Below the pieces are notes generated by a model. The model was not told where the DNA came from, searched no databases, and saw only the letters and a program-made list of their open reading frames with translations. Both the position numbers and the translations under genes were made by a program. A stretch of DNA of 64,000 nt from Bryoerythrophyllum caledonicum (Eukaryota; Streptophyta; Bryopsida; Pottiales; Pottiaceae): positions 2,668,501 to 2,732,500 of the forward strand of contig OZ020517.1 in the NCBI GenBank assembly GCA_963971425.1. The letters run 5' to 3'. Positions 1 to 10,609 of this stretch are shown here, piece after piece (position 1 is the first letter of the stretch; each line of letters starts with the position of its first letter).

Positions 1-1748
1 AGATGGAAGAACGTAGGCATTATTGGATATTCAAGAGGTCGTGTTATATTAGCCCTGAGTTGTACATGTGCATCATAGTGGATGGCATGGACCAAAACAC
101 GACCATGGTACCGAGGATGCGTCAGACTGTGAAGAACATTGAACACCGATTTGTGAAGACCCATCTATGTGGTGCTCTTGTACATGGGATTGGTTTATAT
201 TGCGACGTGTGGTTTGGGGCTCACCACAAACACGATAGCAACCAAGTCGTGAGTACATTGTTGTACGTGATAGGAGATGTGTTGCGGAGGAGGGGCTTTT
301 TGCCACCAACACTGCGAATTCAGGCGGACAACTGCACACGTGAGAACAAAAACATTTATATGTTTGCTCTATGTGCTACATTGGTGGGATTGGGGTTTTT
401 TCAGGAGGTAGAACTATCTTTTCTCATAGTGGGCCATACACACGAAGATATTGATCAACGCTTCAGTTGTATATCAAATACGTTGAAGAGGTCGGACGTG
501 GATTCGTTGAAGGAAATGATGAGTCTTATAGAACGAGGAACATCCCCTACGGAGGCATTTGTTAGCGCGCGGCTGCTAGAGAATGTATGGGATTGGAAAA
601 TGTTCATAACTCTTCACTTATTGACAGGTCAGGATTCATTGGTGGGCATAACATTTCCGCACCACATGCGATTCTACATGGACAATCGAGAAGGGACTCG
701 TGAGGTTCGAGTACAACACAAGCATTATTGCAAGGATCCATGGGGACCGGAGGCAGGGACGAAAACTTTGAGGTCATTGCCAAGTAGGGATGAACGACCA
801 TCGTTTGCGGAAGTATTTGCAGCGGACGAACGGGAGTTAAAGGCGTTGGATGACTTCATTACATATAAACAAAGGTGCATTCAACGGTTGCAGCATGAGG
901 ACAAGAATCGTGAGGCAAAAGTAGAGGCTGAAAGATTGAAACTCTATTTAGCTCAATTTCCACACAAAGACCGTAGCAATGAGCATCGTACCTCACCGTT
1001 TTGGCCTTCAGAGTTCTCCAACATCGGACCTACAGAGAGTGCATCTTTGGATGTAATGGATGGTGCAAGTGAAGAAAATCGCGAGGTACATGTCGTAGAG
1101 CAGGTAGTGGCCATGCTTCCAAATGCCGAGGCTCGAGGATACTTTGGTCCTCGTAGAGGAAGACCCTCTAATCAAGCAGTGCGTAGGGCACAACAAACAG
1201 AGCGCAACTATGTTGAGGAACGCGCCGAAGAAGGAGCAATGTATGAAGGTAATCACGACCCATTTCCACCATTTAATCCACAATCTGATATCCGTTGTGG
1301 ACAGTTTGTAGCCTTGAGTGTTGATCGAGCAGAGATAGAAGGCGGTGTACCATTCTATGTGGGGAAAGTGATTGAGGAAGGAAAAAACCGATGGAGACTT
1401 AAGATTAAAGTTTGTTGGTATTGGCCCATCATCCAAAGGGGGGTTGCTGATGGACATGGATCTTCTGCACAACGATATGCGAATTGCATGGATTCATTCT
1501 GGGAGCCATCTGGGGAGAACCATAGTTGGGTAGAGAAAGATGCATGCATTTTTTCATGGGTAGACACACCGGAAAGAACCATGTCCGGGGCCAACGGGTG
1601 CAGAAAGCGCAATGTATTTGGAGTGCAGGTTGAAAGCAGGATTCGCATTCTTCAATCGGCAAAGGCTCACATCCTACAATATATTGCAATGCAAACCGAA
1701 GCTATCGATGACGATCGTTTGCAAGCAGCCCTAAATTCTATGGAGTAG
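1..1748 (+). CDS. DUF7869-type protein with DD(E/D)-like core, 5'-truncated by the window edge
   Basis: One uninterrupted reading frame of about 580 residues enters from the left edge and stops at 1746-1748, so the true start lies outside. Near the N-terminus is IIVDGMDQN, followed about 80 residues later by IQADNCTRENKN and then GHTHEDIDQRFS. These three blocks are the hallmark of the DUF7869 family, which is abundant and usually uncharacterised in algae, early land plants and some animals. I infer an RNase H-like fold with acidic residues in the order D, D, E/D, as in DNA transposases; this is not proven. The middle (residues about 285-320) is charged and probably helical. The C-terminal part (about 430-480) has FVALSVDRAE, PFYVGKVIEE and VCWYWP, resembling a small beta-barrel reader or SH3-like module. 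It is intact over the visible length, unlike most elements here. It could be a live transposase-like gene or a domesticated one. Confidence 0.75.
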   Translation, partial: MEERRHYWIFKRSCYISPELYMCIIVDGMDQNTTMVPRMRQTVKNIEHRFVKTHLCGALVHGIGLYCDVWFGAHHKHDSNQVVSTLLYVIGDVLRRRGFLPPTLRIQADNCTRENKNIYMFALCATLVGLGFFQEVELSFLIVGHTHEDIDQRFSCISNTLKRSDVDSLKEMMSLIERGTSPTEAFVSARLLENVWDWKMFITLHLLTGQDSLVGITFPHHMRFYMDNREGTREVRVQHKHYCKDPWGPEAGTKTLRSLPSRDERPSFAEVFAADERELKALDDFITYKQRCIQRLQHEDKNREAKVEAERLKLYLAQFPHKDRSNEHRTSPFWPSEFSNIGPTESASLDVMDGASEENREVHVVEQVVAMLPNAEARGYFGPRRGRPSNQAVRRAQQTERNYVEERAEEGAMYEGNHDPFPPFNPQSDIRCGQFVALSVDRAEIEGGVPFYVGKVIEEGKNRWRLKIKVCWYWPIIQRGVADGHGSSAQRYANCMDSFWEPSGENHSWVEKDACIFSWVDTPERTMSGANGCRKRNVFGVQVESRIRILQSAKAHILQYIAMQTEAIDDDRLQAALNSME

Positions 1749-2870
1749 ATAGTGTGCCTTTTTTAGAGTATACTAGTTGTGTATGGTAATTGATATATAC
1801 TGTATGTGTAAGAGTAGTATATTCTAAGGGTGATGTAAGACGTTATGTCATTAATCCTTTAGAGTAAAGCTGTGTTTACTATCGGTGCTAAGTCCAATTG
1901 TTGAAGCATCTATATTTAGTTTTCACCATTGTATGCATTATCTACTATGTAGAATATCTTTTAATCAACTGCCAACCCTTGCAAAAAGTATGTTTTTTTG
2001 TAATTACGTCTGTTTATATACTACAATTCTTCAAATCTATCTTTGGAATATTGTGAAACTATATTAAATACACATTTATCTAATATTAACGAAGGGCCAC
2101 CACAAATTAGTTGAAAATGCCAAAAAATCGCTTCCAATATGAACAACCATAATTGTACATAATATTGTTGCAGAAGCTCAATTTTTTTTCTTTAGGAAAA
2201 CATTTTTTTTCCTTAGGAAAACATTTTTTTTCTTTGATTTTTTTTTTTTTTTTTCAATTTTGCCACTTTTGTTTGCAATGGCGGCCGTTGTACCCAAGTG
2301 CACTTTTAAATGGCCAAGTGCATAATTGCTTAATTGCGTGTTTAAAGAAGGTTAAACTAGTTCTATTTCCAAGTGCGAAAGTGGCTATGCACTTCCGATA
2401 CGCAAAGACAAAAGGAAGAAATAGTTTCTTTGTTGACCCAAAAAGGACCACGACTCTGATTTGGAAAAAGAACTTTGAAACCATCATTAGCAGTGCAAAT
2501 GTAACACATTTGCTAATAATGATCTCATTCTAATTTAAACCGTAGTATCTTGTTTGTGTTGTGCGGTTTCGATAAGTTTTTGTGGTGAAGAGTTTACCAA
2601 CCATCCTCCCAAGTTGAGCATGTTGTTGTGATACAATTTATATGTATCATGCAATTTGGATTGTTATATTTTTTTATATAACCAAATCATGATTTTCAAA
2701 AAGAGGTACTTGGAGTAATTTTGGGTCTTTTCAGAATATTGCAAATGTATAATATGCAGCTTATTAATCTGTTGAGATTCTTGTCCTTGCAAATAAATAC
2801 ATCTACACTATGTGAGATTATCTTCATGTCATTAGAGAATCTATGGTGAAGTGTGTGATTTCCAAGATGA
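1749..2870. other. AT-rich non-coding stretch with poly-T repeat
   Basis: No supported gene. It holds the 3' flank of the preceding gene and, at about 2180-2250, three near-identical units of TTAGGAAAACA followed by T-runs. Positions 2555-2760 begin a sequence that recurs at 3375-3455 and 3455-3865. Confidence 0.6.
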
Positions 2871-2872
2871 AT

Positions 2873-3179
2873 TTAACCCTTTAACGCCTAAATAACCATG
2901 AGAGTGTGGGAGAATCTGCAAGTCAAATAGATTACAAAACATCATTTACATAGTGGGTGCATAGTGGGTGCATTTCAGCTTGATCCTACTTCACGAAAGC
3001 CACCGTGCTTTGCTAATGCCTCTATTGATTGGAAATTGAAGAGATATGTTGGAAAGCGAATGAGGAGCTTGAAATGCGTTCAGAAGACGTGAGAGACAAT
3101 GGCCAATTGTGGAAAGAGTTAGAAAAGCAAAAGCACCAACATTGACCCGGTCAGAGCCTCATAGGCCTTAAAGGGTTAA
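2873..3179. mobile_element. piggyBac-like MITE, 299 bp, TTAA-flanked
   Basis: It is bounded by TTAA at 2873-2876 and 3176-3179. The left end reads CCCTTTAACGCCTA and the right end, reverse-complemented, CCCTTTAAGGCCTA. TTAA target duplications with CCC-initial inverted termini are the signature of piggyBac elements. No coding capacity is seen inside. Confidence 0.75.
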
Positions 3180-3500
3180 GTGAGTGTTTAAAATAAGTCC
3201 TTCGAAGTTATGTGCCTTCTAAAATTCTAAGTTCTTAAAAAAAACTATGTCCTTTAAACTGTAATTTTGATTATTAAAAGAGTTCATAATACTTTATGTG
3301 ATTCACTTTTAGTTTTTTAAATAATACAAAAATATGTCAGTGTATAACACGTACACATTGTGAATGATATGTATATATTGTATAGTTTGGATAGGTATTC
3401 GTGGTGACAAGTTCACCAACACCCTCCCAAGCCAAGCATGTTGTAATACTATATGTTTGGAATGTGCGGTTTGGGTAGGTTTTGGTGGTGATGAGTTCAC

Positions 3501-3703
3501 TACACTAAACACTGAATATAGTGTAGAGGGATTATTGATGTAGATCACTCACACTAATTTCCATCAAAGCATGTGCATGCCAAGTTCTGATTGGATATTT
3601 GTTCTCAAGCAAGTGTGTGTCAGCCAACAATTGCATGTAAATTTTCAATTAGTGTAGGAAATTTCAAATAGTCTAATCTACACTATATTCACGGAACGCT
3701 GTA
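3501..3703. mobile_element. TA-flanked hairpin MITE, 199 bp
   Basis: TA at 3501-3502 and 3702-3703 flank inverted ends containing GAATATAGTGTAGA (left) and its complement on the right. A TA duplication suggests mobilisation by a Tc1/mariner-type transposase. It interrupts the third copy of the local 200-bp repeat, whose other copies show the unoccupied sequence. Confidence 0.65.
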
Positions 3704-3958
3704 GCCACCGTGCCAAGTTGAGCATGTTGTTGTAATACAATTCTTACGTGATGTGAAATTTAGCTATTTAGCTAATTGTTAATTTCTCTAATATAATGAT
3801 ATTCCAAAATTTGCCTTGGAGTACTGTTTGGTCCTTTGAGAATATTGTAAATGTATATCTTTATTTGGTCACTAGCTTTTCAATAACACCACGCAAGCTT
3901 GATTTGGAGCTTAGGTTGTTTATGGTGAATTTTCAAAGCCGCAAAAGTGTACCACCAC

Positions 3959-5006
3959 TACACTAAATATCACTTTTAGTGTAGTGGACACTAAAAGCGA
4001 ACCCGTACACTAATTGTGAACTGGGCAATTAGTGTAGTGATAAATCATTACACTAATGCCAACTACTACACTATTTGTATATTCCACTTAAGATTGCAGT
4101 ATAAATTTTTTCACTTGTGCACATTTAGTGTATCAAGATAGAAGAAGATTATGTGTACATTTTGAGTATAAGAAGTGACATAGATTTAAGTACATTCAGA
4201 AAAAAAACAACATATGGAATAAATAGAATTTAGAATGGAATGAACACCAAAAATTGATTTGGAAAATAAAAGATTGAGAGAAGAACCTAGATATGGAAGA
4301 AAAGTGGAATTGCAAAAATAGGAAACATTTGAAAATAGAAGATTGGAAAATTTTGAAAATGGAAACAATTAAAGAAATAAACATTTGAATAAATATACAT
4401 TTGAAAAGGAGACATTTGAAAAATGTTCATTTCAAAAAATAAACAATAGAAACACGAAACTTTATAGAAGAATATGATTGAAAAATGGAGCTTTTGAATT
4501 ATGACCACATTGAAAAAGTAAACTTTTTCAAAAGTATTCTTTTAAAAAAGTGCTTAAAAAATAAAAGACTACAAAAGTAAAAGATTTAGAAAGAAAACAT
4601 TTGAGATAGGAGACAGTGGAAAAACAAAATATTTGAAAAAAATAAGGATTTGAAAAAGTAAGGGATTGAAAAATTAAGGGTTAGGAAAAGTAAGAGGTTG
4701 AAAAAATAAGGGTTTGAAAAAGTAAAGGTTACAAAAAGGAAGGGGTACTAAAGTAAGGGTTTTAAAAAGTAAGAAATTGAAAAAGTAAGGATTTGAAAAA
4801 GTAAGGATTTGCAAAAGTAAGGAGTTGAAAAAGTAAAAAATTGAAAAAGTAAGGAGTTGAAAAAGTAAAGATTTGAAAAAGTAAAGATTTGAAAAAGTAA
4901 GGAGTTGAAAAAGTATGGGGTTGAAAAAGCAAGGGATACAAAAAGTAAAGATTTGAAAAATTTAGAGTTAGAAAAAGTAAGTATACTAAAAGTGATATTT
5001 AGTGTA
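3959..5006. mobile_element. TA-flanked MITE with simple-repeat interior, 1.04 kb
   Basis: TA at 3959-3960 and 5005-5006 flank inverted ends CACTAAATATCACTTTTAG on both sides, nearly perfect over 24 bases. Most of the interior from about 4180 onward is a degenerate purine-rich array. Units of the type GAAAAAGTAAGGATTT are densest at 4620-4980 and give Phe-rich open frames on the opposite strand that are not genes. Confidence 0.75.
4620..4985. repeat. Degenerate 14-16-bp tandem repeat
   Basis: About twenty units resembling TTGAAAAAGTAAGGA follow one another with small substitutions. It lies inside the TA-flanked element at 3959-5006. Confidence 0.7.
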
Positions 5007-5047
5007 GCTGAAGCAAACACCAACTTTAAAAAATCATATCTCAGCTC

Positions 5048-5127
5048 TTAATCCTTTAACGCTGCGGGATTCCTGGAAATAGTGTTGTACAGGCCCACTT
5101 TTGGCCTCTCCGGCATTAAAGGGTTAA
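5048..5127. mobile_element. Very short piggyBac-like MITE, 72 bp
   Basis: TTAA at 5048-5051 and 5124-5127 enclose ends TCCTTTAACGC and, reverse-complemented from the right, CCCTTTAATGC. This would be an extremely short remnant of the TTAA family; the internal sequence is too short to classify further. Confidence 0.5.
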
Positions 5128-5267
5128 TACCCAAATTTAGCAATAGTCCAAGTCTTGTTGTGAAAGGAAAGAAATGGATGTCAACAACATTTTTTCACCA
5201 ACCTGAAGCACTAGAAGTAGAAGTCAATAATATATTTATCTTACATTATTGGCACTTTGACTTTTCA

Positions 5268-6219
5268 TTAACCCCTAAAGGACCAAGTGTCAAAAATGGG
5301 CTTTTTGAAAGTTCGGTCAAGTTCCTATGGTGTCAATTTCCAACATTCTTCTTTGAAATTTTCACTATAGAAAGACATTACCAAGAGCTTAGTGGGAAAA
5401 CAATTTTTTCCTAAATTGGACATTTGATGAAAAAGTTATAGGGTTTTGAATTTTAAATGGGGAGGGCGGGCACCTCGGGCACCTCCAAAAACTTTTGATA
5501 GGACACTCTATTGAAAGTGAGATTTTCAGTACTTGCAAGTAATATTATTTCCCTTCATGTTGTCAAAAAAAAGTTCTTGTCTTTAGTGAAAAATAGCATA
5601 CCAACCCAAGTCAAACATTTTCACACATTGTCACTCATTGTCGGGCAAGGTACCAAAAAAACTTCTTCTTTTCCACATAAAACCTGAGATCTTCATATTT
5701 TTCACTTTTTATTTTCTCCACAAAAATATGTACTGTAAACCTTCTTATCAACCATTCGGATTATCAATCAAAAACATATTAAGTTCAAAATAAATTAAAG
5801 TGTGAATTAACAAATTTTGAGCCTCCACTCCTTGCACACTTGTTTTGAATATGCTACACCCCGTCTCTACCTCTAAAAATTGGTGTGTAAGGAGCTAACA
5901 ACATGCTTAACAAGATGGTAATAGATTTAGACCTTGTGTAGTGAAATTTTTTGACACCAAGTGAAGTCAAAGTCTGCTGATCCACTAAACGCAGGGAAGA
6001 AAATGAACCATTTGCTTGACTTCAAACACTATAATCTTTCAATCCGTGCGGTCAAAGTTTATGAAATTTTGTACATGTATTACTTAATAAGCTTTTATTG
6101 AGATCCTACGGTCAGAACTAAAAATCAAAGTTTTTGTTTCATTCTTTATTCATTGCACTAGAATCCATTGATTTTGAAGTGTTTTTGGTGTAAAACTGTC
6201 TTGGTACCTTAGGGGTTAA
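5268..6219. mobile_element. piggyBac-like MITE, 944 bp, TTAA-flanked
   Basis: TTAA at 5268-5271 and 6216-6219 flank inverted ends CCCCTAAAGGACCAAG and CCCCTAAGGTACCAAG. Its right arm, read inverted, is clearly similar to the sequence starting at 40092 (shared blocks CCGTAGGATCT and AAGATTATA with GTTTGAAGTCA), tying it to the left border of the piggyBac locus. A G-rich block GGGCGGGCACCTCGGGCACC lies near 5465. Confidence 0.8.
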
Positions 6220-6959
6220 ATTGCCTTCAAGCAGCTAGAAATGAGTTTCAGAATGAAAGGAAAGAAGAAGCCATACATTGACATCCAAAACTTAAATTCT
6301 CACATCTGATACATCAATTCAGCATTTCGATGTGAAGGAAGTGTATGTCCTTTCAAAACAAACACATCTATCAAATCCAATGTATTCATGTGCAATGTGG
6401 AAATGTTTCTTCAAACATCATATATTCTACCCATCTCATGTGCTACAACTTGAAGGGCGGGTATATTTAGTTATCTCTACATAATTGGGCAAAAGAGCTC
6501 CCACATTTTCAAAATGATGTATGACTTCACAAAGGCCTCATAACAAGTCATTCCCAAACTGTTCACATCCATCCCTTTCTTCACAATCCAGCAAGGTCTC
6601 CCACCTTGAAGTTCTGATGCTTCTGAACCCCTCCAAAATCCATCTCCAAGGACATTCCTGGCTTTAAGACCTTCCCACATACTCTACATAAATGACACAT
6701 AAACTCACCATGACCCAACCAATTTGAATGAGAATCCTTGTGAAAACCATGCAAATGGAGAAAAGCAAATCTCACATCCCTACAACAAAATGTGTGCCAA
6801 AACATGTGTCAAAAGACAAACAAAATTCCGAGACACCATGAAAGTGAAAAACTCTGATAATGTTTAAAATTCACCACAACTATGGACAGATGACTGCACT
6901 GATGCAAAATCAGTTGCAAGCCTTTTTAGCACGCATGACTTCACCTGAAAAATAGTCCA
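6220..6959. other. Non-coding interval, no gene supported
   Basis: Moderately AT-rich sequence with short chance open frames on the minus strand (6477-6805). No repeats or motifs I can name. Confidence 0.5.
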
Positions 6960-7310
6960 AGTATGTGTCCAGAGCTAAGCGCTGAACTCACTTGAAAAAC
7001 AACCCAACTCTCTCTCGCTGGTGGAGCTGAACGCCGTAATCACCTGAAAAAAATGATCCTCCACAGCTTAACGCCGAAATGATCCAACTTAACGCGTGTC
7101 TGAAGCCAATGTTGAAATCACCTGAAAAATTCACCTGAAAAAATGATCCAACGCTGTCTCTAGTGGAGCTCAACGATGAAGTCACTTGGAAAACTGTCTC
7201 CGGAGCGCGACGTTGAACTCACCCGCCACAATCCAACGATGTGTCCAGAGCTAGACGCCGAAATTGGCTGAAAAACGATCTAACAGTGCCTCCGGAGCCA
7301 AGACAATGAA
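6960..7310. repeat. Degenerate ~55-bp tandem repeat downstream of the F-box gene
   Basis: Units containing AGCT-AACGCCG, AAATCACCTGAAAAA and ATGATCCAAC recur about six times with strong divergence. It lies just beyond the stop codon of the minus-strand F-box gene, so may be in its 3' region. Confidence 0.6.
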
Positions 7311-7358
7311 AAAACCAAAGATGTGCATCCATGTTGAACCCTGTCCATGTCCATGTTG

Positions 7359-8216
7359 CTAAATGTTGAACCCGAACGTGGAAGGCTTACATGAATTCTC
7401 GCACACGCGACTCTCGACCTGCGGATCGCACCCGGGAAACGCAGGATTATCAGGCCGCGTGATGTACAAGCCGTAGAAATTCTCCATCACCCAGCGCCCG
7501 TCCTCGGTCCGGTGGGGGTGCAGCGGCGGCCAGTGGTTGATCTGCACGAGCTCGCCGTCGTGGCCCTGGAGGCGAACAAATTCCCACACGCACGAGTGGC
7601 CGCCCCAGATGGGGTCGCCCGGGTCCGCCGAGGTGCTGCCGTCGCAACTGAAGTAGCGGTTCAGCCCCCGCTTCCCCGACTGCCAAGGATCGAAGCTGAG
7701 CCAGTAGGGGCCGACCGGAGGCTTCAGCCGGAGCTCCCAGGTGCGGCCACACATCTCGGACGGGAGGAGCGTCCGTTGCAGCGATTCCGTCATGGCGATG
7801 GAGAATTCAAGGTGCTTGGGAGCGACGTCGCGGCCGATCAGGCACCTGGGGAGGTGGGCTCTCTGCGAGAGGAACGACTCCACGTGGGGCTGCCATAGCT
7901 TGTCCGTGAGCGCTCCCGCGCGCCACTGCGAGCACACGGATGCGCAGCGCGCCAGGGTTCGCGGGTCTAGGAGCGGCAGAATGTGGGACTGGAATATGTC
8001 TGCGCCGAGCGCGTCAAGGGGGTCGCGGGAGCTATGGTCCGGAGCCGGAGACGTAACCCTAGGTTCTTCTTTGGTGTCGCCGTAGCGGGCGCGCTTGCAA
8101 GCGCCTTCATCTCCTGTCGTGGCGATGCTCTCGCTGTGCTGCCAGGGAGCAGCAGGCAGATATTCTGCATCGCACTTGCCTGGTGCAACACAATGGATGA
8201 GTACAAGTGATGAACT
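7359..8216 (-). CDS. F-box protein with C-terminal F-box-associated domain (5' exon not found)
   Basis: Reading the minus strand, an open frame runs from 8216 to a stop at 7359. The F-box lies at about 8000-7925: ADIFQSHILPLLDPRTLA followed by CASVCSQWRAGALT, a typical Skp1-binding helix set. A Trp/Gly-rich domain follows, with GPYWLSFDPW, FSCDGST, WGGHSCVWEF and GRWVMENFYGLY, resembling plant F-box-associated domains; I do not recognise the subfamily. Such proteins are substrate adaptors of SCF ubiquitin ligases. No in-frame ATG exists in the open stretch, so a 5' exon must lie to the right; a candidate acceptor (GCACCAG) sits near 8176. The tail after SRVCENSC could be read-through, since a GTAAGC donor lies there. 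The gene is markedly GC-rich compared with its surroundings, which creates long spurious frames on both strands. Confidence 0.75.
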   Translation of the reverse strand, partial: SSSLVLIHCVAPGKCDAEYLPAAPWQHSESIATTGDEGACKRARYGDTKEEPRVTSPAPDHSSRDPLDALGADIFQSHILPLLDPRTLARCASVCSQWRAGALTDKLWQPHVESFLSQRAHLPRCLIGRDVAPKHLEFSIAMTESLQRTLLPSEMCGRTWELRLKPPVGPYWLSFDPWQSGKRGLNRYFSCDGSTSADPGDPIWGGHSCVWEFVRLQGHDGELVQINHWPPLHPHRTEDGRWVMENFYGLYITRPDNPAFPGCDPQVESRVCENSCKPSTFGFNI

Positions 8217-8219
8217 CTA

Positions 8220-9094
8220 GAAAACGCGGAATTCGAACGAGGTGAGGGTGGTTTTACCGGGTGCGGAATCTGAAGAGAGGATCTGGAACATCGTTGCAGG
8301 GATTTTCTTCAATAGCGCTCTGGCTCTCGAGCTCCTAACAAAATTCTTCCCGCATCATGGCGATGACCGCGGAAAATGGTGCAAATATGGAATTCCCCAA
8401 ATGAGATGCAGCCGATGGGCGATCATGAACCGGCTTCTTCCGCGCTGAAATCCAGATGCAATCGACAAGCAAAGGAGCTGCCTACAACATTCTACACACA
8501 CACGACACTGGGGTCAATGGCGAGCGCGAGGGAAAAAAAGTGTACACAAAAGAGAGATGCTTGGAGCTTAGGGGTTAGACGGCGAACGAGGAGTATGGCT
8601 CTGAGTCGAAAAACAAGGCTAATCCAAGGACCATCAAAGCAAGTACAGATCCTCACAGCGCCTCAAGTATTACGTAATGAGAACACCAAACATCAATAAC
8701 ACAAACTGCCAGAAAACCTACGACATTGTTGGCGAAGAGCACACCTAGCTGAAGAAAATCCAATTCAAGGCCTGGATCGAGCTCCAAAGCTGGTGCCCAC
8801 CAACAAGTTGCGCCTGCTGCAGAAGTTAGTCCAGGTCGTTCATATTGATGGCAACACGCAAATTGGAGGAAACATGCAAATTGGTGGGCGACATGCAAAT
8901 TGGTGGCGACAGTGCAGTGGATATGCTGCTGGCGTCGGGAAGGAATTCCGTCCGCTCGTGCTTTTCAGGAGAGAGTGAGTGGGGCAGTTGGGTGCAGAAT
9001 AATAACTGGAAAGCCGCCTGGTGCACTGCTGGTCCCACTGAAGCCAACATACAAATTATTTTAACTATAAACCTGCAGAATATAGTTACTTTTT
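8220..9094. other. Non-coding interval with short tandem repeat
   Basis: Expected to contain the missing 5' exon and promoter of the F-box gene, but I could not define them. A 20-bp unit of the form ACATGCAAATTGGTGGCGAC is repeated about three times at 8850-8905. Confidence 0.5.
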
Positions 9095-9323
9095 TTAACC
9101 CTATCAGGACCAAGTGCACCTGTGGGGCAGGGTTATTGAGTACATGTACTCAAATGTACTCCGAGTGCCCCGAGTACACGGAGTACATGTATTTGGGTGT
9201 GATAACCCAAGCAGTGGGTTACAAAAAAATTAAACTGAATCATGTTTTAATTTGTATGGACAAAATTACCACATCATCTCATGTAAGTTTAGAAGAAGAT
9301 CCAATAGTTCATCTTGGTAGTTT

Positions 9324-9557
9324 TTAACCCTGAAACGTCAGAACGCATCGCTGGTGGCCACCACATTCTACATGTACGGCGTTGTATTTGAACATGATAA
9401 GGTTTAGATATTGAAATGACTCCCAAATGAAAGATGTTAGTTGAAGATTCTTCAACCAAAAGGTGTCAGTCTTGCTAAACTTTAGTAGATTTTACGTTTT
9501 CTATAGAGTTAAATACGGTTGTGTATGTACCGTTCCCGATTGACGTTTAAGGGTTAA
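9324..9557. mobile_element. Nested piggyBac-like MITE, 226 bp
   Basis: TTAA at 9324-9327 and 9554-9557 enclose ends CCCTGAAACGTCA and, inverted from the right, CCCTTAAACGTCA. A diverged piece of the same interior (CTGGTGGCCAC, TTCTACATGTA, AACATGATAAGGTT) recurs at about 10690-10770. Confidence 0.75.
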
Positions 9558-9566
9558 TCAATGGAG

Positions 9567-9777
9567 TACACTAAAGATGATATTTAGTGTTACCAGACTC
9601 ATTGTTTTAGGAAATGCTACAACTCTGTAATTTTGAAGAACTCTTTTATTGAGAGCACGACTATCTATCCTACTTACAAGGGGGATCATTGTAAACACAC
9701 TTGGTAAAATTAGTCATCAAGAGCAAAAACTTGTTACATTCATATACAAAACATCACTAAATATCATAATTAGTGTA
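9567..9777. mobile_element. Nested TA-flanked MITE, 207 bp
   Basis: TA at 9567-9568 and 9776-9777 flank inverted ends CACTAAAGATGATATTTAG and CACTAATTATGATATTTAG. It belongs with the elements at 3959-5006 and 27721-28305. Confidence 0.7.
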
Positions 9778-9815
9778 GTGATTCCTCTAAAAGGCCTTGG
9801 TCCTTTAGGGGTTAC

Positions 9816-10432
9816 ACTTCCCTTTTGAAACTTGGGCACAACTTAAGTTGATTCAAAGTGATGTCCACTTGAGTGAGGAACTCGGGAGGTGAAGGGGTGA
9901 CGTCATTTTATCAACTCCACCACAACAAGTGACGTTTCTAGGGATCTCTATATTTTGGTGGCACGAGCTTCTTGGGGGGGAGGAATAAAACTTGGCCCCT
10001 ATTTTATGTTTAGAATGGGGAACCAATTCACAGTAAACGGAGGCCCTCAAAAGAAAATTGAGGCCGCATGCCCCAAATTTGCCCAAAATAATTTTTAAAA
10101 AGCATCTAGACCCCTAAAGTGAGAAGCCGAGAAAAATGAGAGGTGCCATCAAGATAAGGGCCCACCGCCGCGAAGAAGCTCATGCCACCAATATAGAGAT
10201 CCCTTTTGTGGCCCTCAAAAGTTCTGTTGCGCCACCAATCCGCAAATCCCAAAAGGTTTGGTGGGACGGACCTTCACTGGAATGTCAACCATGTATCGCT
10301 TTGTGTGGTGGCGCCCCATACTGCAAAATCCAGAGTACCCATAAAGCACGGCATCTTGCAATTAGATGCTAATACTAAAAATGGAAATCCCAACGTCGAG
10401 TCTCAATGGTTAACTCTTGGTGACCACATAAC
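9816..10432. other. Non-coding interval, no gene supported
   Basis: Short overlapping open frames at 10136-10466 do not resemble any family and show no splice context. Nothing else is identifiable. Confidence 0.45.
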
Positions 10433-10586
10433 TACACTTTACACTGAGTGTAATGTGGATTCATAATTCATGTGGATCACCCACAGTAATTTGCATTCTG
10501 CACATGCATGTCAAAATTTTATTGGTACATAATTAGTGTAGAAACTTGATCTACTTTGGTCTACACTATATGCAGGGTTTGATGTG
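10433..10586. mobile_element. TA-type MITE, about 150 bp, diverged
   Basis: Left end TA plus CACTTTACACTGAGTGTA at 10433; right end CACTATATGCAGGGTTTGATG at about 10584. The interior shares the GTGGATCAC and GCACATGCATG blocks with the element at 3501-3703. Confidence 0.5.
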
Positions 10587-10609
10587 CTTTCTGGTCTTTG
10601 GATGTGTTC

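Larger units (their letters stand above)
2555..3865 (+). repeat. Locally repeated ~200-bp sequence, three copies
   Basis: The text around GTGCGGTTT, GTGGTGA-GAGTT, CCTCCCAAG and GAGCATGTTGTTGT appears at 2555-2760, in shorter form at 3375-3455, and again at 3455-3865. The last copy is interrupted by an inverted-repeat element at 3503-3701. The order of landmarks is preserved, including a downstream match ending in TTTGAGAATATTGTAAATG. Confidence 0.6.
9095..9815. mobile_element. piggyBac-like MITE containing two nested MITEs
   Basis: The left border is TTAA at 9095-9098 with CCCTATCAGGACCAAG. The right border reads, inverted, CCCCTAAAGGACCAAG followed by TTAC (9812-9815, one change from TTAA). 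The ends match those of the element at 5268-6219. Two further elements lie inside it (9324-9557 and 9567-9777). Confidence 0.7.

Noticed and set aside
1008-1689. Minus-strand frames of 86-154 residues
   Set aside because: Antisense shadows of the DUF7869-type gene.
2153-2533. 126-residue plus-strand frame
   Set aside because: Starts in poly-T repeats, no family resemblance, and an equal-length antisense frame exists.
4186-5023. Phe/Ser-rich minus-strand frames
   Set aside because: Translation of the purine-rich simple repeat within a MITE.
7450-8210. Long plus- and minus-strand open frames overlapping the F-box gene
   Set aside because: The region is GC-rich, so stops are rare in all frames; only one minus frame shows F-box and Trp/Gly domain motifs.
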